Of a DNA stretch of 64,000 nucleotides, positions 44,618 to 51,965 are shown one piece after another (position 1 is the first letter of the stretch; the number at the start of each line of letters is the position of its first letter). The stretch comes from Pseudobowmanella zhangzhouensis (lineage in GTDB: Bacteria; Pseudomonadota; Gammaproteobacteria; Enterobacterales; Alteromonadaceae). Made by a program: the position numbers and the translations under genes. The notes below the pieces were generated by a model. That model was not told the origin of the DNA. It saw only the letters and a program-made list of their open reading frames with translations, and did not search any database. Where the stretch lies: contig NZ_JBHSYO010000008.1 in assembly GCF_042662685.1 (NCBI RefSeq), forward strand, positions 186,001-250,000, read 5' to 3'.

Positions 44618-46167
44618 TATGTCCATCCACCGGAACTAATGACGCGCACGCCGGAGAAGTACCCGCCGTGGAAGTCACTCATTTGGTCTTGTAGGTAATT
44701 CAGGGCTACCGCAAACGTTCTGAACGCATCGGCAGGGTGTGAAGCCCAGTCATGGCATGGGCGGTCTTTCCAGACGCCGCGCTTGTCGTCCCACTCTTTA
44801 CGGTAGGCTTGCAGACCGGCGAAACCCTGTTCGGTACTGGCTTCATCGAACCAGCACAGGGGCAATACCGCCCTCACCGCTTCGATACCGTCTACGACCG
44901 CCAGTTTTGGGGCTACTTCAAAGTTGATCCCCAAGGACGCGGCCTGTTCGATACGGGACAGACCCGTGCCGAATTCGCGGTGGTTGATGTCGTGCGGGGC
45001 AACGTGGAAGCCATACATATACTTCTTTTCGGACGCTATATCGTCCAGCATCCGTTTATAAAACGGTAAGCCCTCGCCTGAATTCTGGTAGTAATCAATG
45101 ACGCGGTATTCGCGGCCTATCTGCTGGATAAACCAGATACAGGTTTCGTCCGACACCCCCAAGTCCCAGAATGTATGCACAAGGGCAGACGTTTCGTGCG
45201 GGACTTTGGTTAAACGCTGCTGTTCGTAAATATCTTCTATCTGGCGCTGGTAGTAAGCCCCCTCGATAGACTGGGCAAAGGCTTCTTCCGGTATGGACGG
45301 GTATTCCCGTTTCATATCGTTGCCAAGGGTACGTTCCTTGGCGGCATACCACGCTAATTGCTCATCCGACAGGTGGACGCCATGCTTAGACGCCAAGGTG
45401 TTCGCGTAGTCCCTAAGCCGTTCAGGGATAGGGATCGCGTCGTTGTCCAGCTTATAAGACGGGTCTTTGTACCAGGGGAAGAAAAAGAACTTCCAGTCCA
45501 GCCGTGACAGGTTAATTTCGCGTTTCGCGTTACGCTCGGCCTGCTGGCTGTATTCGTAGAAGTAACCGGCCTTACCCTCGGCGGTGGACTCGATAAAGAT
45601 CACACAATCTTTCGATACCGCTTCAAAGGCACCCGTGACGATTTCACGGGCCTTGTCGGGGTACTTGGCACAGATTTTCCCGAATTCAGAAATGTGCAGG
45701 TATTTAAGCGTACCACCACGAAAGGACGTACCGACTGTGATAGACGACCCGTTACTGAATACCAGTTCACCGGCTCGGTCGTTGGTGGCCCTGACGTTAT
45801 CGCGGATTGCCGCAGGCAACTCGTCGTAAGCGTATTTGATTTTTTCCCGAAACAGACGGGTCGCGTCGTCTTTACTGTGAGCGATTACCGCGCATTTGGT
45901 GTTCTTGGTGAACAGCGCCGCATCGAGCATAAAGATCATGACAAAGGTAGTGAACCCAAGCTGACGGGCCTTTAAGATGATATTGCGGTAGTGCATTCCC
46001 CGAAACAGCGCCAATTGCGCTTCATTCATGTGGAATTTGACCCGCTTACCGTTCTTGTCAGTGATCCAGTAAAGGTTATTAACGCGCCATTCCCAATCGG
46101 ACAGCTTTTCGCGCATTAACCCCCAGTCGAATTCAACGCTGGTGGAATTAGCCGTTTCCGCTGTCAA
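44617..46167 (-). CDS. Terminase large subunit (516 aa)
   Basis: The DNA-packaging motor shows Walker A KARQLGFTT (~residues 66-74), Walker B KYLHISE (~155-161) with the catalytic Glu at the end, and the coupling motif near FIESTAEGKAGYFYEY. The nuclease domain begins at HTFWDLGVSDET with an acidic residue and ends around HDWASHPADAFRTFAV. The first possible start is TTG 46167, overlapping the small-subunit gene by 20 bases; an ATG at 46116 behind GGGGG is an alternative. Together with the small subunit it should cut concatemers and pump DNA through the portal. The type of cut (pac or cos) cannot be read here. Confidence 0.92.
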   Translation of the reverse strand: MTAETANSTSVEFDWGLMREKLSDWEWRVNNLYWITDKNGKRVKFHMNEAQLALFRGMHYRNIILKARQLGFTTFVMIFMLDAALFTKNTKCAVIAHSKDDATRLFREKIKYAYDELPAAIRDNVRATNDRAGELVFSNGSSITVGTSFRGGTLKYLHISEFGKICAKYPDKAREIVTGAFEAVSKDCVIFIESTAEGKAGYFYEYSQQAERNAKREINLSRLDWKFFFFPWYKDPSYKLDNDAIPIPERLRDYANTLASKHGVHLSDEQLAWYAAKERTLGNDMKREYPSIPEEAFAQSIEGAYYQRQIEDIYEQQRLTKVPHETSALVHTFWDLGVSDETCIWFIQQIGREYRVIDYYQNSGEGLPFYKRMLDDIASEKKYMYGFHVAPHDINHREFGTGLSRIEQAASLGINFEVAPKLAVVDGIEAVRAVLPLCWFDEASTEQGFAGLQAYRKEWDDKRGVWKDRPCHDWASHPADAFRTFAVALNYLQDQMSDFHGGYFSGVRVISSGGWT

Positions 46168-46843
46168 TTGTGGTGTCCAGTCTCAGATTATCCGCAGGCA
46201 GCGGCGATACCAGCGAGTCGGTGACTTCTTGGGAAATGGCATCAAAGAACTGCGCCACTTTCATTTCACCGCTAATGTCGTGCTGGTGTTTTTGGGTAAA
46301 CATGGCAAGGTGCTGGCCCAATAGATTGAGCGCGCCTTTCTTGTCAGCGATTTCAAGATCACGCTGCACCAATTCTTCTTCTACGCCTTCCTCGTCGTCG
46401 CGGGTGCGTTTAATGACCCGTTCACGGATTTTCGACACACCAGCCGCCGCTTCATCGGCAATCTGGTGAATCGGCAGCATGTTGCCGTTGTGGTCGTAGA
46501 AATCTTTGATGTTGACCGCTGCCAGCTTAAACAGCTCATTCAACACAAATTCTTCATTGATGCGCAGCTTCATAAAGCCGTGTGTGCGCGCTTCCAGTAG
46601 ACACGCATCAATATATTCGCGCGTCGGGGTGCCATGACGTAACAGTCGTTTGCCGCAGGCATCAGCCGTGGCAAGCGAACCGCAGTTTTCATACGCCGCC
46701 ATGTACGCTTTTGCGTGGTCACGCTTCGGGTCGGCAAGGTACTGTTGCGCAAATTCTAGCTGCCGCTTATTCAGATCCTCTGCCAGTTCTTCAAGCACTG
46801 TCATGGACTGTTCGACAGACTTAGCAATGATTTGACCGGCCAT
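46148..46843 (-). CDS. Terminase small subunit (231 aa)
   Basis: The N-terminal region LNKRQLEFAQQYLADPKRDH with KAYMAAYENCG downstream is the hallmark of the Terminase_2 small subunits, where a helix-turn-helix binds packaging DNA. A long helical/oligomerisation part follows, with EFVLNELFKLAAVNIKDFYD near residues 97-116 and an acidic Arg/Glu patch (KRTRDDEEGVEEEL). It precedes the large subunit with a 20-base overlap. It should recognise the phage packaging site and regulate cutting. Confidence 0.82.
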   Translation of the reverse strand: MAGQIIAKSVEQSMTVLEELAEDLNKRQLEFAQQYLADPKRDHAKAYMAAYENCGSLATADACGKRLLRHGTPTREYIDACLLEARTHGFMKLRINEEFVLNELFKLAAVNIKDFYDHNGNMLPIHQIADEAAAGVSKIRERVIKRTRDDEEGVEEELVQRDLEIADKKGALNLLGQHLAMFTQKHQHDISGEMKVAQFFDAISQEVTDSLVSPLPADNLRLDTTIDSGNG

Positions 46844-46855
46844 GGGGAATTCCTG

Positions 46856-47113
46856 TTATCGCTTTTGTTCCAAGATGAGTTGTTTCAGTTCATCGAGGGT
46901 TTTTTCGATACGGGCAAGGTGTTGAAGTAATTGGTGTTGTGTCACAAACGTTTCCGCCACATGCAATTTGTAATCAGATAGGTTTGATTTGTTTTCCGCC
47001 GCTAACTCCGTAGCCTTGTTGATCCGTCCGAAAAGTGAGTGAAAAAACGGCACCGCCACTAGGTTAAGTAGTGCGATCACCATGACAATGACGTGATAAA
47101 AACTTATTTCCAC
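46856..47113 (-). CDS. Membrane-anchored coiled-coil protein, spanin-like (85 aa)
   Basis: Residues ~7-27 are one hydrophobic segment (FYHVIVMVIALLNLVAVPFF) and the rest is a coiled coil (LARIEKTLDELKQLILEQKR). This is the architecture of an inner-membrane spanin (Rz) or of DUF2730-like phage proteins. The position between holin and terminase genes favours a lysis role. No embedded outer-membrane lipoprotein (Rz1) is evident, so the spanin assignment is tentative. Confidence 0.5.
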   Translation of the reverse strand: MEISFYHVIVMVIALLNLVAVPFFHSLFGRINKATELAAENKSNLSDYKLHVAETFVTQHQLLQHLARIEKTLDELKQLILEQKR

Positions 47114-47135
47114 AATGACCCCTTAACCGACAACG

Positions 47136-47402
47136 CTAAAAAGCATCCCCAAACGTTCCCACCAGCAAAGGCGAGATTTCCATAAAGAATTCGTTGTCGA
47201 TAACGTCTGTCTGGGCCATATCCAAAATGATTTCGGTCAATTCTTCGACGCTAAACTGGTCGTAAGGTGAACGGTCGTAGATATACCAATCTTCTATGCC
47301 TGGGCAGGGACAATCTGCCGCGTGAACGTCATGCAAGGAACACATATAGTCGTCGCAGTTTTCGCAATGCACCCATGGCGTGATGAACTTTATTTCAGCC
47401 AT
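47136..47402 (-). CDS. Small Cys-rich late protein (88 aa)
   Basis: Residues ~12-35 hold several Cys and His (HCENCDDYMCSLHDVHAADC) that could bind one or two zinc ions. The C-terminal half is acidic and helical. The gene overlaps the end of the holin gene by 13 bases and is followed after 22 bases by the membrane coiled-coil gene. Function is unknown; regulators and HNH-associated factors often sit near terminase, but no HNH motif is present. Confidence 0.55.
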   Translation of the reverse strand: MAEIKFITPWVHCENCDDYMCSLHDVHAADCPCPGIEDWYIYDRSPYDQFSVEELTEIILDMAQTDVIDNEFFMEISPLLVGTFGDAF

Positions 47403-47875
47403 TGGGATTCACTGCTACCGGTTGCTAGACGGCTAAGTTTATTGGTGTTGCCGCTGGCCCGTTCATACGAGCGACCAAGCGACCACGTTGCCACAATGCC
47501 ACCCCACGCCGCCCAGAAGTCGGACGGAAGATCAAACGGCGTGGCAGCGCCGGTTGCCCATAAGTTTACGAGGGGTACAACGACATAATTGATAAATATG
47601 ATGAATAGTCCGAAATAGACCACAGTTGGACGCGCGCGCTTTGTGTAGGTGTCCCCTTGGGACAATTCCGCTACCAGGATTCTTTCCTTAGCTTGCAGAT
47701 TCGCGCGCAGGGTTTGTTCCATTTCGCTTTCGCGTTTCTGGATAAGGGTTTCCATTTCCACAGCAAAGCGCTGTTTATCTTCGTCGGTGGTGATAAACCG
47801 ATCCGCCACGTTTGCCACATCGGACACAAGCGAACCCAACCCGCCTTTCAGCAGGGACGTAAGCCAAGGAACCAT
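47390..47875 (-). CDS. Holin of the 3-TM GTA-holin family (161 aa)
   Basis: The start at ATG 47875 (MVPWLTSLLKGGLGSLVSDV) has GGAAAA upstream; an upstream extension crosses the late terminators and is rejected. The N-terminal amphipathic part is followed by a charged coiled segment (EMETLIQKRESEMEQTLRAN), then KRARPTVVYFGLFIIFINYV and DFWAAWGGIVATWSLGRSYE, the signature of the GTA_holin_3TM family. It should permeabilise the inner membrane so that the amidase reaches peptidoglycan. It is the first gene behind the late promoter and its two terminators. Confidence 0.85.
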   Translation of the reverse strand: MVPWLTSLLKGGLGSLVSDVANVADRFITTDEDKQRFAVEMETLIQKRESEMEQTLRANLQAKERILVAELSQGDTYTKRARPTVVYFGLFIIFINYVVVPLVNLWATGAATPFDLPSDFWAAWGGIVATWSLGRSYERASGNTNKLSRLATGSSESQWLK

Positions 47876-47910
47876 AGTGTTTTCCAGAAATTGAAAAAAT
47901 TTTTTTTGGG

Positions 47911-47938
47911 AAAAAAGGGGTGGACACGACTCCACCCC
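47911..47938 (-). terminator. Late leader terminator 2 (tR'-like)
   Basis: Read leftward, GGGGTGGA and TCCACCCC pair around GTCGTG, followed by TTTTTT. It lies about 35 bases before the holin start and about 170 bases downstream of the predicted late promoter. Confidence 0.85.
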
Positions 47939-47998
47939 ATAAGGGAGCGAGGTACTCACAATGAAGATAGTTCGGTTTTTTTTGGTCAATGGCGGGGC

Positions 47999-48037
47999 AA
48001 AAAAAAGCCCCAAGCAAGGACATACAAGGGGCTTTTT
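47999..48037 (-). terminator. Late leader terminator 1 (tR'-like)
   Basis: Read leftward, AAAAAGCCCC and GGGGCTTTTT pair over 10 bp around a 16-base loop, followed by further T. It lies about 70 bases downstream of the predicted late promoter start and before the second terminator. No gene between promoter and holin needs termination, so the pair fits the target of a Q-type antiterminator. Confidence 0.8.
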
Positions 48038-48113
48038 CCACCATAGATGCTAAGGGTTCATCAAAGGAAGCCGACCAAAGCAAACCAAGAATCAACACCC
48101 CTAGCATGGTTAA

Positions 48114-48142
48114 AAGATAACCGTTTTGTGTCGCAGCGTCAA
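48114..48142 (-). promoter_or_regulatory. Predicted late promoter (PR'-like)
   Basis: Leftward TTGACG (48142-48137) and TATCTT (48119-48114) are separated by exactly 17 bp, near-consensus for sigma-70. The pair lies just past the stop of the Q-like gene, directly upstream of two tandem terminators and the holin. This repeats the lambda order Q, PR', tR', lysis genes. Confidence 0.75.
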
Positions 48143-48163
48143 TCCGAAAAATATTTATTTTGT

Positions 48164-48709
48164 TTATTCGTTCTTCATTTGACGATAGCGCGCCGAAATT
48201 TTTTGCATCGCGCTGTTATAAATGCCGAAAACATGCTCGTAAATTTTTTCGTAGCATTCCCGAAATTTCCCGTTATACAGGCTCTGGCGCGCCATTCCTG
48301 CGGCCTTGGCGAGACTGGTAATTGAAAAAGGACGTAAATTGCTACCCAGACACCTAGTACAGTCGGCATCCCCCCCGCATCGGCACAGGACGCCATGGGG
48401 GTGCCGGACAATCATCTCGACCACGCCAGATGCGACCCTGTAGAACGATGAATCGTCGTTTGGTGGTATTTCCTTGCCATGGATTGCATAGAATTCTGCC
48501 CTAAACCACATATCCGCGTAGATTTTCAGCTTGAGTTGGCTAGAACGATCCAATAGTTCAATGGCGTAGACGGCCAGTAGCTCTGTTTCGTCCAAGCCAG
48601 ATAGTAAGTCGGCATGTTCTGTACGGGTTAAGCGCTCATTAGACGGGCCACCAAAGGCACTGGGTTCTAATGACATTCCTTTAGCGGTTAATTGGGTGAG
48701 TATCTTCAT
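48164..48709 (-). CDS. Q-like late antiterminator (181 aa)
   Basis: The protein has a compact zinc-ribbon-like cluster, LCRCGGDADCTRCLG, near residues 126-140. A helix-turn-helix-like segment follows (ITSLAKAAGMARQSLYNGKF), and the helical C-terminus is YEKIYEHVFGIYNSAMQK. Lambda-type Q proteins combine a DNA-binding part with zinc fingers. The location is decisive: directly upstream of a near-consensus late promoter and two tandem terminators preceding holin. It should load onto polymerase at the late promoter and make it ignore terminators across the ~39-kb late operon. AAAAGG lies 8 bases before ATG 48709. A simple transcription activator of late genes is the alternative. Confidence 0.65.
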   Translation of the reverse strand: MKILTQLTAKGMSLEPSAFGGPSNERLTRTEHADLLSGLDETELLAVYAIELLDRSSQLKLKIYADMWFRAEFYAIHGKEIPPNDDSSFYRVASGVVEMIVRHPHGVLCRCGGDADCTRCLGSNLRPFSITSLAKAAGMARQSLYNGKFRECYEKIYEHVFGIYNSAMQKISARYRQMKNE

Positions 48710-48824
48710 TGTATGGGCCTTTTACTGGGTTAAACGTGTGTGTTCTTGTCAGCTTTGGTCAGTAGGCCATGGTGGGTATATGTATGTTTAGTGCGCTTAT
48801 TTGTACATTTATGTACATTTATTG

Positions 48825-48854
48825 TTGATTTAGTGTACAGGGACGCACTATATT
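48825..48854 (+). promoter_or_regulatory. Predicted promoter of the accessory early operon
   Basis: TTGATT (48825-48830) and TATATT (48849-48854) are 18 bp apart, the same layout as the promoter at 3544-3573. The -35 box overlaps a TTGTTGAT repressor-arm word and the spacer contains one TGTACA box, so at least two regulators could act here. Confidence 0.5.
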
Positions 48855-48861
48855 GATAACG

Positions 48862-48925
48862 GGATAGTATCAAACAGCAACTATCCATACACCATAGAAA
48901 TGACCAAAAGACCAAAGGATCAACA
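48862..48925 (+). ncRNA. Leader hairpin module, copy A
   Basis: GGATAGT (48862-48868) pairs with ACTATCC (48880-48886) in the 5' leader of the accessory operon. The tract ACACCATAG and then ACCAAAGGA before the start codon follow, the same tail that closes the modules at 50001, 51259 and 52257. It lacks the upstream AGCTAA hairpin of the other copies. Confidence 0.5.
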
Positions 48926-49117
48926 ATGGACAATAATGCAGACTCTACCTGCTATGTACTTTCCGCCATATTTGGGGCTGTAACGGCCTTAGCGCTGTTT
49001 TCTCAACCTCACCTAGCATTTATGCCTGCTATAGCAAGTGCGCTCTACTGGCTTCTGGGACGTTTTTTCGCGTACCAAGATCGCTTATCCGGGTCGAAAA
49101 CCGGAGAAGCCGAATGA
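48926..49117 (+). CDS. Small two-helix membrane protein (63 aa)
   Basis: Two hydrophobic segments (CYVLSAIFGAVTALALF at ~9-25 and AFMPAIASALYWLLGRFF at ~31-48) are followed by a polar tail. The start has AAAGGA upstream. It overlaps the methyltransferase gene by 4 bases (ATGA). It is the first gene of the accessory early operon; superinfection exclusion proteins often look like this, but no evidence here proves that role. Confidence 0.6.
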   Translation: MDNNADSTCYVLSAIFGAVTALALFSQPHLAFMPAIASALYWLLGRFFAYQDRLSGSKTGEAE

Positions 49118-49998
49118 GCATTAAAATCAATAGCTACTTTTCGGGGGCCGGTCTGATGGACGTTGGCTTAATGCAAGCCGGTTGCCAGATTCAAACCGCT
49201 TTTGAGATTGATAAGAATGCGTGCGCGACGTATCGGGCCAATCTGGGCGATCACATTACCCAAGTAGATATAAGCCAGTTGCTAGTGACTGAACAACCGG
49301 ATTGCGATGCTATGGTGTTCACTTATCCGTGTGATAAATACGCGACAAGTGCAGACATACACGGCACGCGAACCGGTGACGACTTGTTCTTGCACGCTCT
49401 ACGCCACTTGGCACTTAAACGGCCCAAAGCGTATGTAGTCGAAAACGTTATGGGTATGCGCAAATTCCCTGTAGTCATGGAATGCCTGACGAAGTTGCCT
49501 GATTACTATATTTGGTGCTTTGCGCCGGTTAAGGCCCAATGGTGGCTACCACAAAAGCGCGACCGCTTAATCATCTTTGGGACTCGGACACCCTTTGCGC
49601 CGCGTCCACCTGTAAATACTCGGCCCGTTTCGCTGGCAGAGATAGTCGAAAAGGATCCACAGGTATCTATACCGCCGTCGATGTTCACGCGGTTAAACGG
49701 TGGTGCCAATTACCGTGATAAGCCGATTATTTCTGACCCTGCACGGGGCGATATTGCGCCGTGCGCAGTGGCTCACTATGGCAAAGACAAGACCACGCGA
49801 TTACTTGCCGATCCACGTTTCAAAGGTGGCGTGCGTCCATACAGTGTGCGCGAGTATGCAAGGCTGCAAGGTTTACCGGATTCGTTTAGCTTTCCGGTCG
49901 CTGAAAGTCACGCATATAAGCAGATCGGCAATGGCGTACCTGTACCACTGGGCCGGTGGCTTGGTGGCGAGTTAAAGCGCTATTGCGCGACGGCATAG
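49114..49998 (+). CDS. DNA (cytosine-5) methyltransferase with variant motif IV (294 aa)
   Basis: Motif I SYFSGAGLMDVGL lies at residues ~7-19, motif II near FEIDKNA, motif VI VVENVMGM (Glu110), motif VIII QKRDRLIIFG (147-156), and the C-terminal motifs IX/X include YARLQGLPDSF and QIGNGVPVPLG. The catalytic loop reads Y71-P-C73-D in place of the usual P-P-C-Q, so the nucleophilic Cys is kept but its neighbours differ. The target-recognition region is short. It probably methylates phage DNA to evade restriction, or acts as a solitary phage methylase; no cognate nuclease gene is adjacent. ATGA overlap with the preceding membrane gene. Confidence 0.88.
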   Translation: MSIKINSYFSGAGLMDVGLMQAGCQIQTAFEIDKNACATYRANLGDHITQVDISQLLVTEQPDCDAMVFTYPCDKYATSADIHGTRTGDDLFLHALRHLALKRPKAYVVENVMGMRKFPVVMECLTKLPDYYIWCFAPVKAQWWLPQKRDRLIIFGTRTPFAPRPPVNTRPVSLAEIVEKDPQVSIPPSMFTRLNGGANYRDKPIISDPARGDIAPCAVAHYGKDKTTRLLADPRFKGGVRPYSVREYARLQGLPDSFSFPVAESHAYKQIGNGVPVPLGRWLGGELKRYCATA

Positions 49999-50000
49999 GC

Positions 50001-50071
50001 TCAGCTAATGCGCCTAGTCACTGGGCGCATTGACGGGGCTTTTACCCGATACCACCATAGGACAAGTATTT
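50001..50071 (+). ncRNA. Intergenic double-hairpin module, copy B
   Basis: Stem 1 pairs AATGCGCC (50007-50014) with GGCGCATT (50024-50031). Stem 2 pairs CGGG (50034-50037) with CCCG (50045-50048). CACCATAGGACAAG and the RadC-like start follow. The flanking words AGCTAA before stem 1 and TGAC between the stems recur in copies C and D. There is no U-tract, so it is not a standard terminator. Confidence 0.6.
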
Positions 50072-50548
50072 ATGACCACAATTACCCAATTTGCGCTGAC
50101 TGCTGCCGAACAGCGCGCCGTTTATCGTGCTAATCAAATTTTGAACAAGTATGCACGCAAACACCCTGAATTTTTTACGTGTTGCAATCACGCTAAAGAC
50201 TACGCATTCAACACCCTATCTAATCGCGCCCATGAATGCTTTGCAGTTGTCTATCTGGATAGCCAGCATAGATTGATTGACGTTGAAATTGTCTTTGAGG
50301 GGACGATAGATTCTGCTGCTGTCTATCCGCGCGTTGTCGCACGTAAAGCGCTGGAACAAAACGCGGCTGCACTAATCCTGATGCACAATCACCCATCTGG
50401 CATAGCAGAACCAAGCCAAGCAGACAAGGCAATCACAAAACGGTTACAGGATGCTTTGGCCCTTTTTGATATTCGCATTATCGATCATCTGGTAGTCGGT
50501 TGTAGTAATGGATCGGTAGTGTCATTCGCTGAACGGGGTCTGATATGA
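50072..50548 (+). CDS. RadC/JAMM-domain protein (158 aa)
   Basis: The start at ATG 50072 follows GGACAAG. The JAB/MPN metal site is exact: His105-x-His107 (HNHPSG), Ser115 and Asp118, with H-x-H-x7-S-x2-D spacing. Upstream phrases YLDSQHRLIDVEIVFEGTID and YPRVVARKALEQNAAALILM are those of the RadC family. The N-terminal HhH domain of chromosomal RadC is absent, as in many mobile-element copies. Its biochemical role is unknown despite the old link to DNA repair; the site implies a metallo-isopeptidase-like or nuclease activity. It overlaps the next gene by 4 bases. Confidence 0.88.
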   Translation: MTTITQFALTAAEQRAVYRANQILNKYARKHPEFFTCCNHAKDYAFNTLSNRAHECFAVVYLDSQHRLIDVEIVFEGTIDSAAVYPRVVARKALEQNAAALILMHNHPSGIAEPSQADKAITKRLQDALALFDIRIIDHLVVGCSNGSVVSFAERGLI

Positions 50549-50802
50549 GCCGTCAATCTGTTAGCTATTACATCGCCAAGCACTTTATTACAGCGCTTGC
50601 CTATGGCGATACATCGGGCCTGACTGAATATGAAGAACTGGGCCTGCTTATTTTTGAATCGAATCTCCCATGGGCCAATGGCTCATGGGAATACCCGACT
50701 GATGAAAGCCATGATGATTTTAAACGTTGTCATATCACCGGCAAATTATCCGATTGCGCTCTAGTCCACTACCACCAATGGGAGCAAGTATCATGCAACT
50801 GA
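50545..50802 (+). CDS. Unknown accessory early protein (85 aa)
   Basis: The gene overlaps radC by ATGA. The N-terminal part is helical; the C-terminal part reads DDFKRCHITGKLSDCALVHY, a C-x-I-T-G-x5-C layout that I have seen in small phage proteins of unknown function. Two Cys and several His could bind metal, but this is weak. It is the middle gene of a coupled trio. Confidence 0.55.
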   Translation: MSRQSVSYYIAKHFITALAYGDTSGLTEYEELGLLIFESNLPWANGSWEYPTDESHDDFKRCHITGKLSDCALVHYHQWEQVSCN

Positions 50803-51254
50803 ATACCGATATTTTTTACACTATGACACTCAGCGCTATTGCGCTGGGTGATCCCGATAGCGATGCGCATCATAACGCGATTGTCGATGCAGCAAAGTTG
50901 GCCCCAAAATTTCCACTTGTACGCATGGAAGAAACCGGCGATCTCGAATTGTACGAGGTTTTTCACCTGCTCGACGTTACCGTGTGGTACAGCCCATCAA
51001 GAAACCTTTATTTTTTCGCACATGACTTACAGCCTTACTACGTCACTTTCCATTTAGAGGGCGATAGTACCCACCATATTTGGTGCGATGCCGTGGACGA
51101 TGGAAACGCTGAAGATGCTGCCGTTGAAGTCATTAGCGAGACATTCAATTGCGATGTAAATGACGTGCATATCGACACAATAATCGCCGGTTATCAACTC
51201 AAAGTGCAGGCTGATAAATACCTGCGCGAAGTCGTGTCTTACACGGGTGCCTAG
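50793..51254 (+). CDS. Unknown accessory early protein (153 aa)
   Basis: The start at ATG 50793 (MQLNTDIFYTMTLSAIALGD) has GGGAGC upstream and overlaps the previous gene by 10 bases. The middle has HLLDVTVWYSPSRNLYFFAH and the C-terminal part is acidic (DAVDDGNAEDAAVEVISETF), which could mimic nucleic acid as some anti-restriction proteins do, although the charge is modest. No family recognised. Copy C of the hairpin module follows its stop codon. Confidence 0.55.
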   Translation: MQLNTDIFYTMTLSAIALGDPDSDAHHNAIVDAAKLAPKFPLVRMEETGDLELYEVFHLLDVTVWYSPSRNLYFFAHDLQPYYVTFHLEGDSTHHIWCDAVDDGNAEDAAVEVISETFNCDVNDVHIDTIIAGYQLKVQADKYLREVVSYTGA

Positions 51255-51258
51255 TTGT

Positions 51259-51356
51259 CCAGCTAATGCGTCCCCCCCAGGGCGGCGCATTGACGGGCCA
51301 ATTTCAACCCGATTAAACGTCTATCTGCCAATAGACACACACCAAAGGACAAGACA
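51259..51356 (+). ncRNA. Intergenic hairpin module, copy C
   Basis: Stem 1 pairs AATGCGTC (51265-51272) with GGCGCATT (51284-51291), with one G-U pair. Stem 2 pairs CGGG (51294-51297) with CCCG (51308-51311). A third stem pairs GTCTAT (51319-51324) with ATAGAC (51331-51336), followed by ACACACCAAAGGACAAG and the DUF2958 start. The order and flanking words match copies B and D. Confidence 0.6.
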
Positions 51357-51683
51357 ATGAAATTATTAACTCAAGCAATCATTAAGCAATTACCCGCACT
51401 GCGCTCAACTGACGGCAGCGGTGACAGACCTATTATCTGCAAGTTTTTCACCCCATGGACTAACTGGACGTGGTATGTACTAGAGGGCGAACAACAGCCC
51501 GATGGTGACTGGCACCTGTACTGCTTTGTCGAGGGCCACGAAAAAGAGTTTGGCTTAGTGTCGCTTAACGAACTGGCCGCAATTAAAGGCCCGTTTGGCC
51601 TGCGCATAGAGCGCGATCTTAGATACACCGGCATGTTATCCGATGTTTGCGATGTGTTTCGCTCAGAGGAAAAAAGCGCATGA
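51357..51683 (+). CDS. DUF2958 protein (108 aa)
   Basis: The protein reads MKLLTQAIIKQLPALRST, then CKFFTPWTNWTWYVLEGE, then FVEGHEKEFGLVSLNELAAI and FGLRIERDLRYTG. These are the core phrases of DUF2958, a small family abundant in conjugative elements and phages. Its function is not established. AAAGGACAAG precedes ATG 51357. The stop overlaps the next start (ATGA). Confidence 0.88.
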   Translation: MKLLTQAIIKQLPALRSTDGSGDRPIICKFFTPWTNWTWYVLEGEQQPDGDWHLYCFVEGHEKEFGLVSLNELAAIKGPFGLRIERDLRYTGMLSDVCDVFRSEEKSA

Positions 51684-51955
51684 AAATGAAACCCGAACAC
51701 TATGCCGTCTTAGAAAAAGAGATCAACGCCACGTTGGATCGTCATGGACGGCAAGCGCTTATACGTGAATACGAACACGGCCAATTTGCGCGCGCTGATA
51801 AAGTCAAAGACCTGCAAATGCGATTCTGCTTTGACTTGGCGTATGGTGCCGGTCTGACGCGGTTTATCTGTGACACCCTGTTTCAGTATCTGGACTCGTC
51901 GCACGTCTACACCGCGTTAAAGCGCATCTGTCCAACCGTTGAACGTAAGTATTGA
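51680..51955 (+). CDS. Unknown accessory early protein (91 aa)
   Basis: The start at ATG 51680 is chosen because it overlaps the DUF2958 stop as ATGA; the frame extends upstream without a signal. The protein is helical and basic at the N-terminus (KPEHYAVLEKEINATLDRHG) and has FARADKVKDLQMRFCFDLAY in the middle. Small helical proteins of this type accompany DUF2958 in other mobile elements. Function unknown. Confidence 0.6.
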   Translation: MKMKPEHYAVLEKEINATLDRHGRQALIREYEHGQFARADKVKDLQMRFCFDLAYGAGLTRFICDTLFQYLDSSHVYTALKRICPTVERKY

Positions 51956-51965
51956 GGGTAAACAA

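Larger units (their letters stand above)
48710..48925. promoter_or_regulatory. Divergent control region with three phased TGTACA boxes
   Basis: The 216 bases between the Q-like gene and the accessory operon contain three TGTACA palindromes at 48802-48807, 48812-48817 and 48834-48839, with centre spacings of 10 and 22 bp, so on one face of the helix. A TTGTTGAT word matching the immunity operator arm lies at 48822-48829. TAGTGCG and CGCACTA form an outer inverted repeat at about 48789 and 48845. The region should hold promoters for both directions and a site for a dimeric regulator that is not identified. Confidence 0.5.

Noticed and set aside
44466..44678. Leftward 70-codon frame across the terminase-portal junction
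   Set aside because: Out of frame with the exactly coupled 55-residue gene that fills the same gap; low-complexity composition.
47775..48107. Leftward frame of 110 codons beginning at the predicted late transcript start, with a hydrophobic leader-like N-terminus
   Set aside because: It runs through both late terminators and into the holin gene in another frame; no ribosome binding site and no plausible domain.
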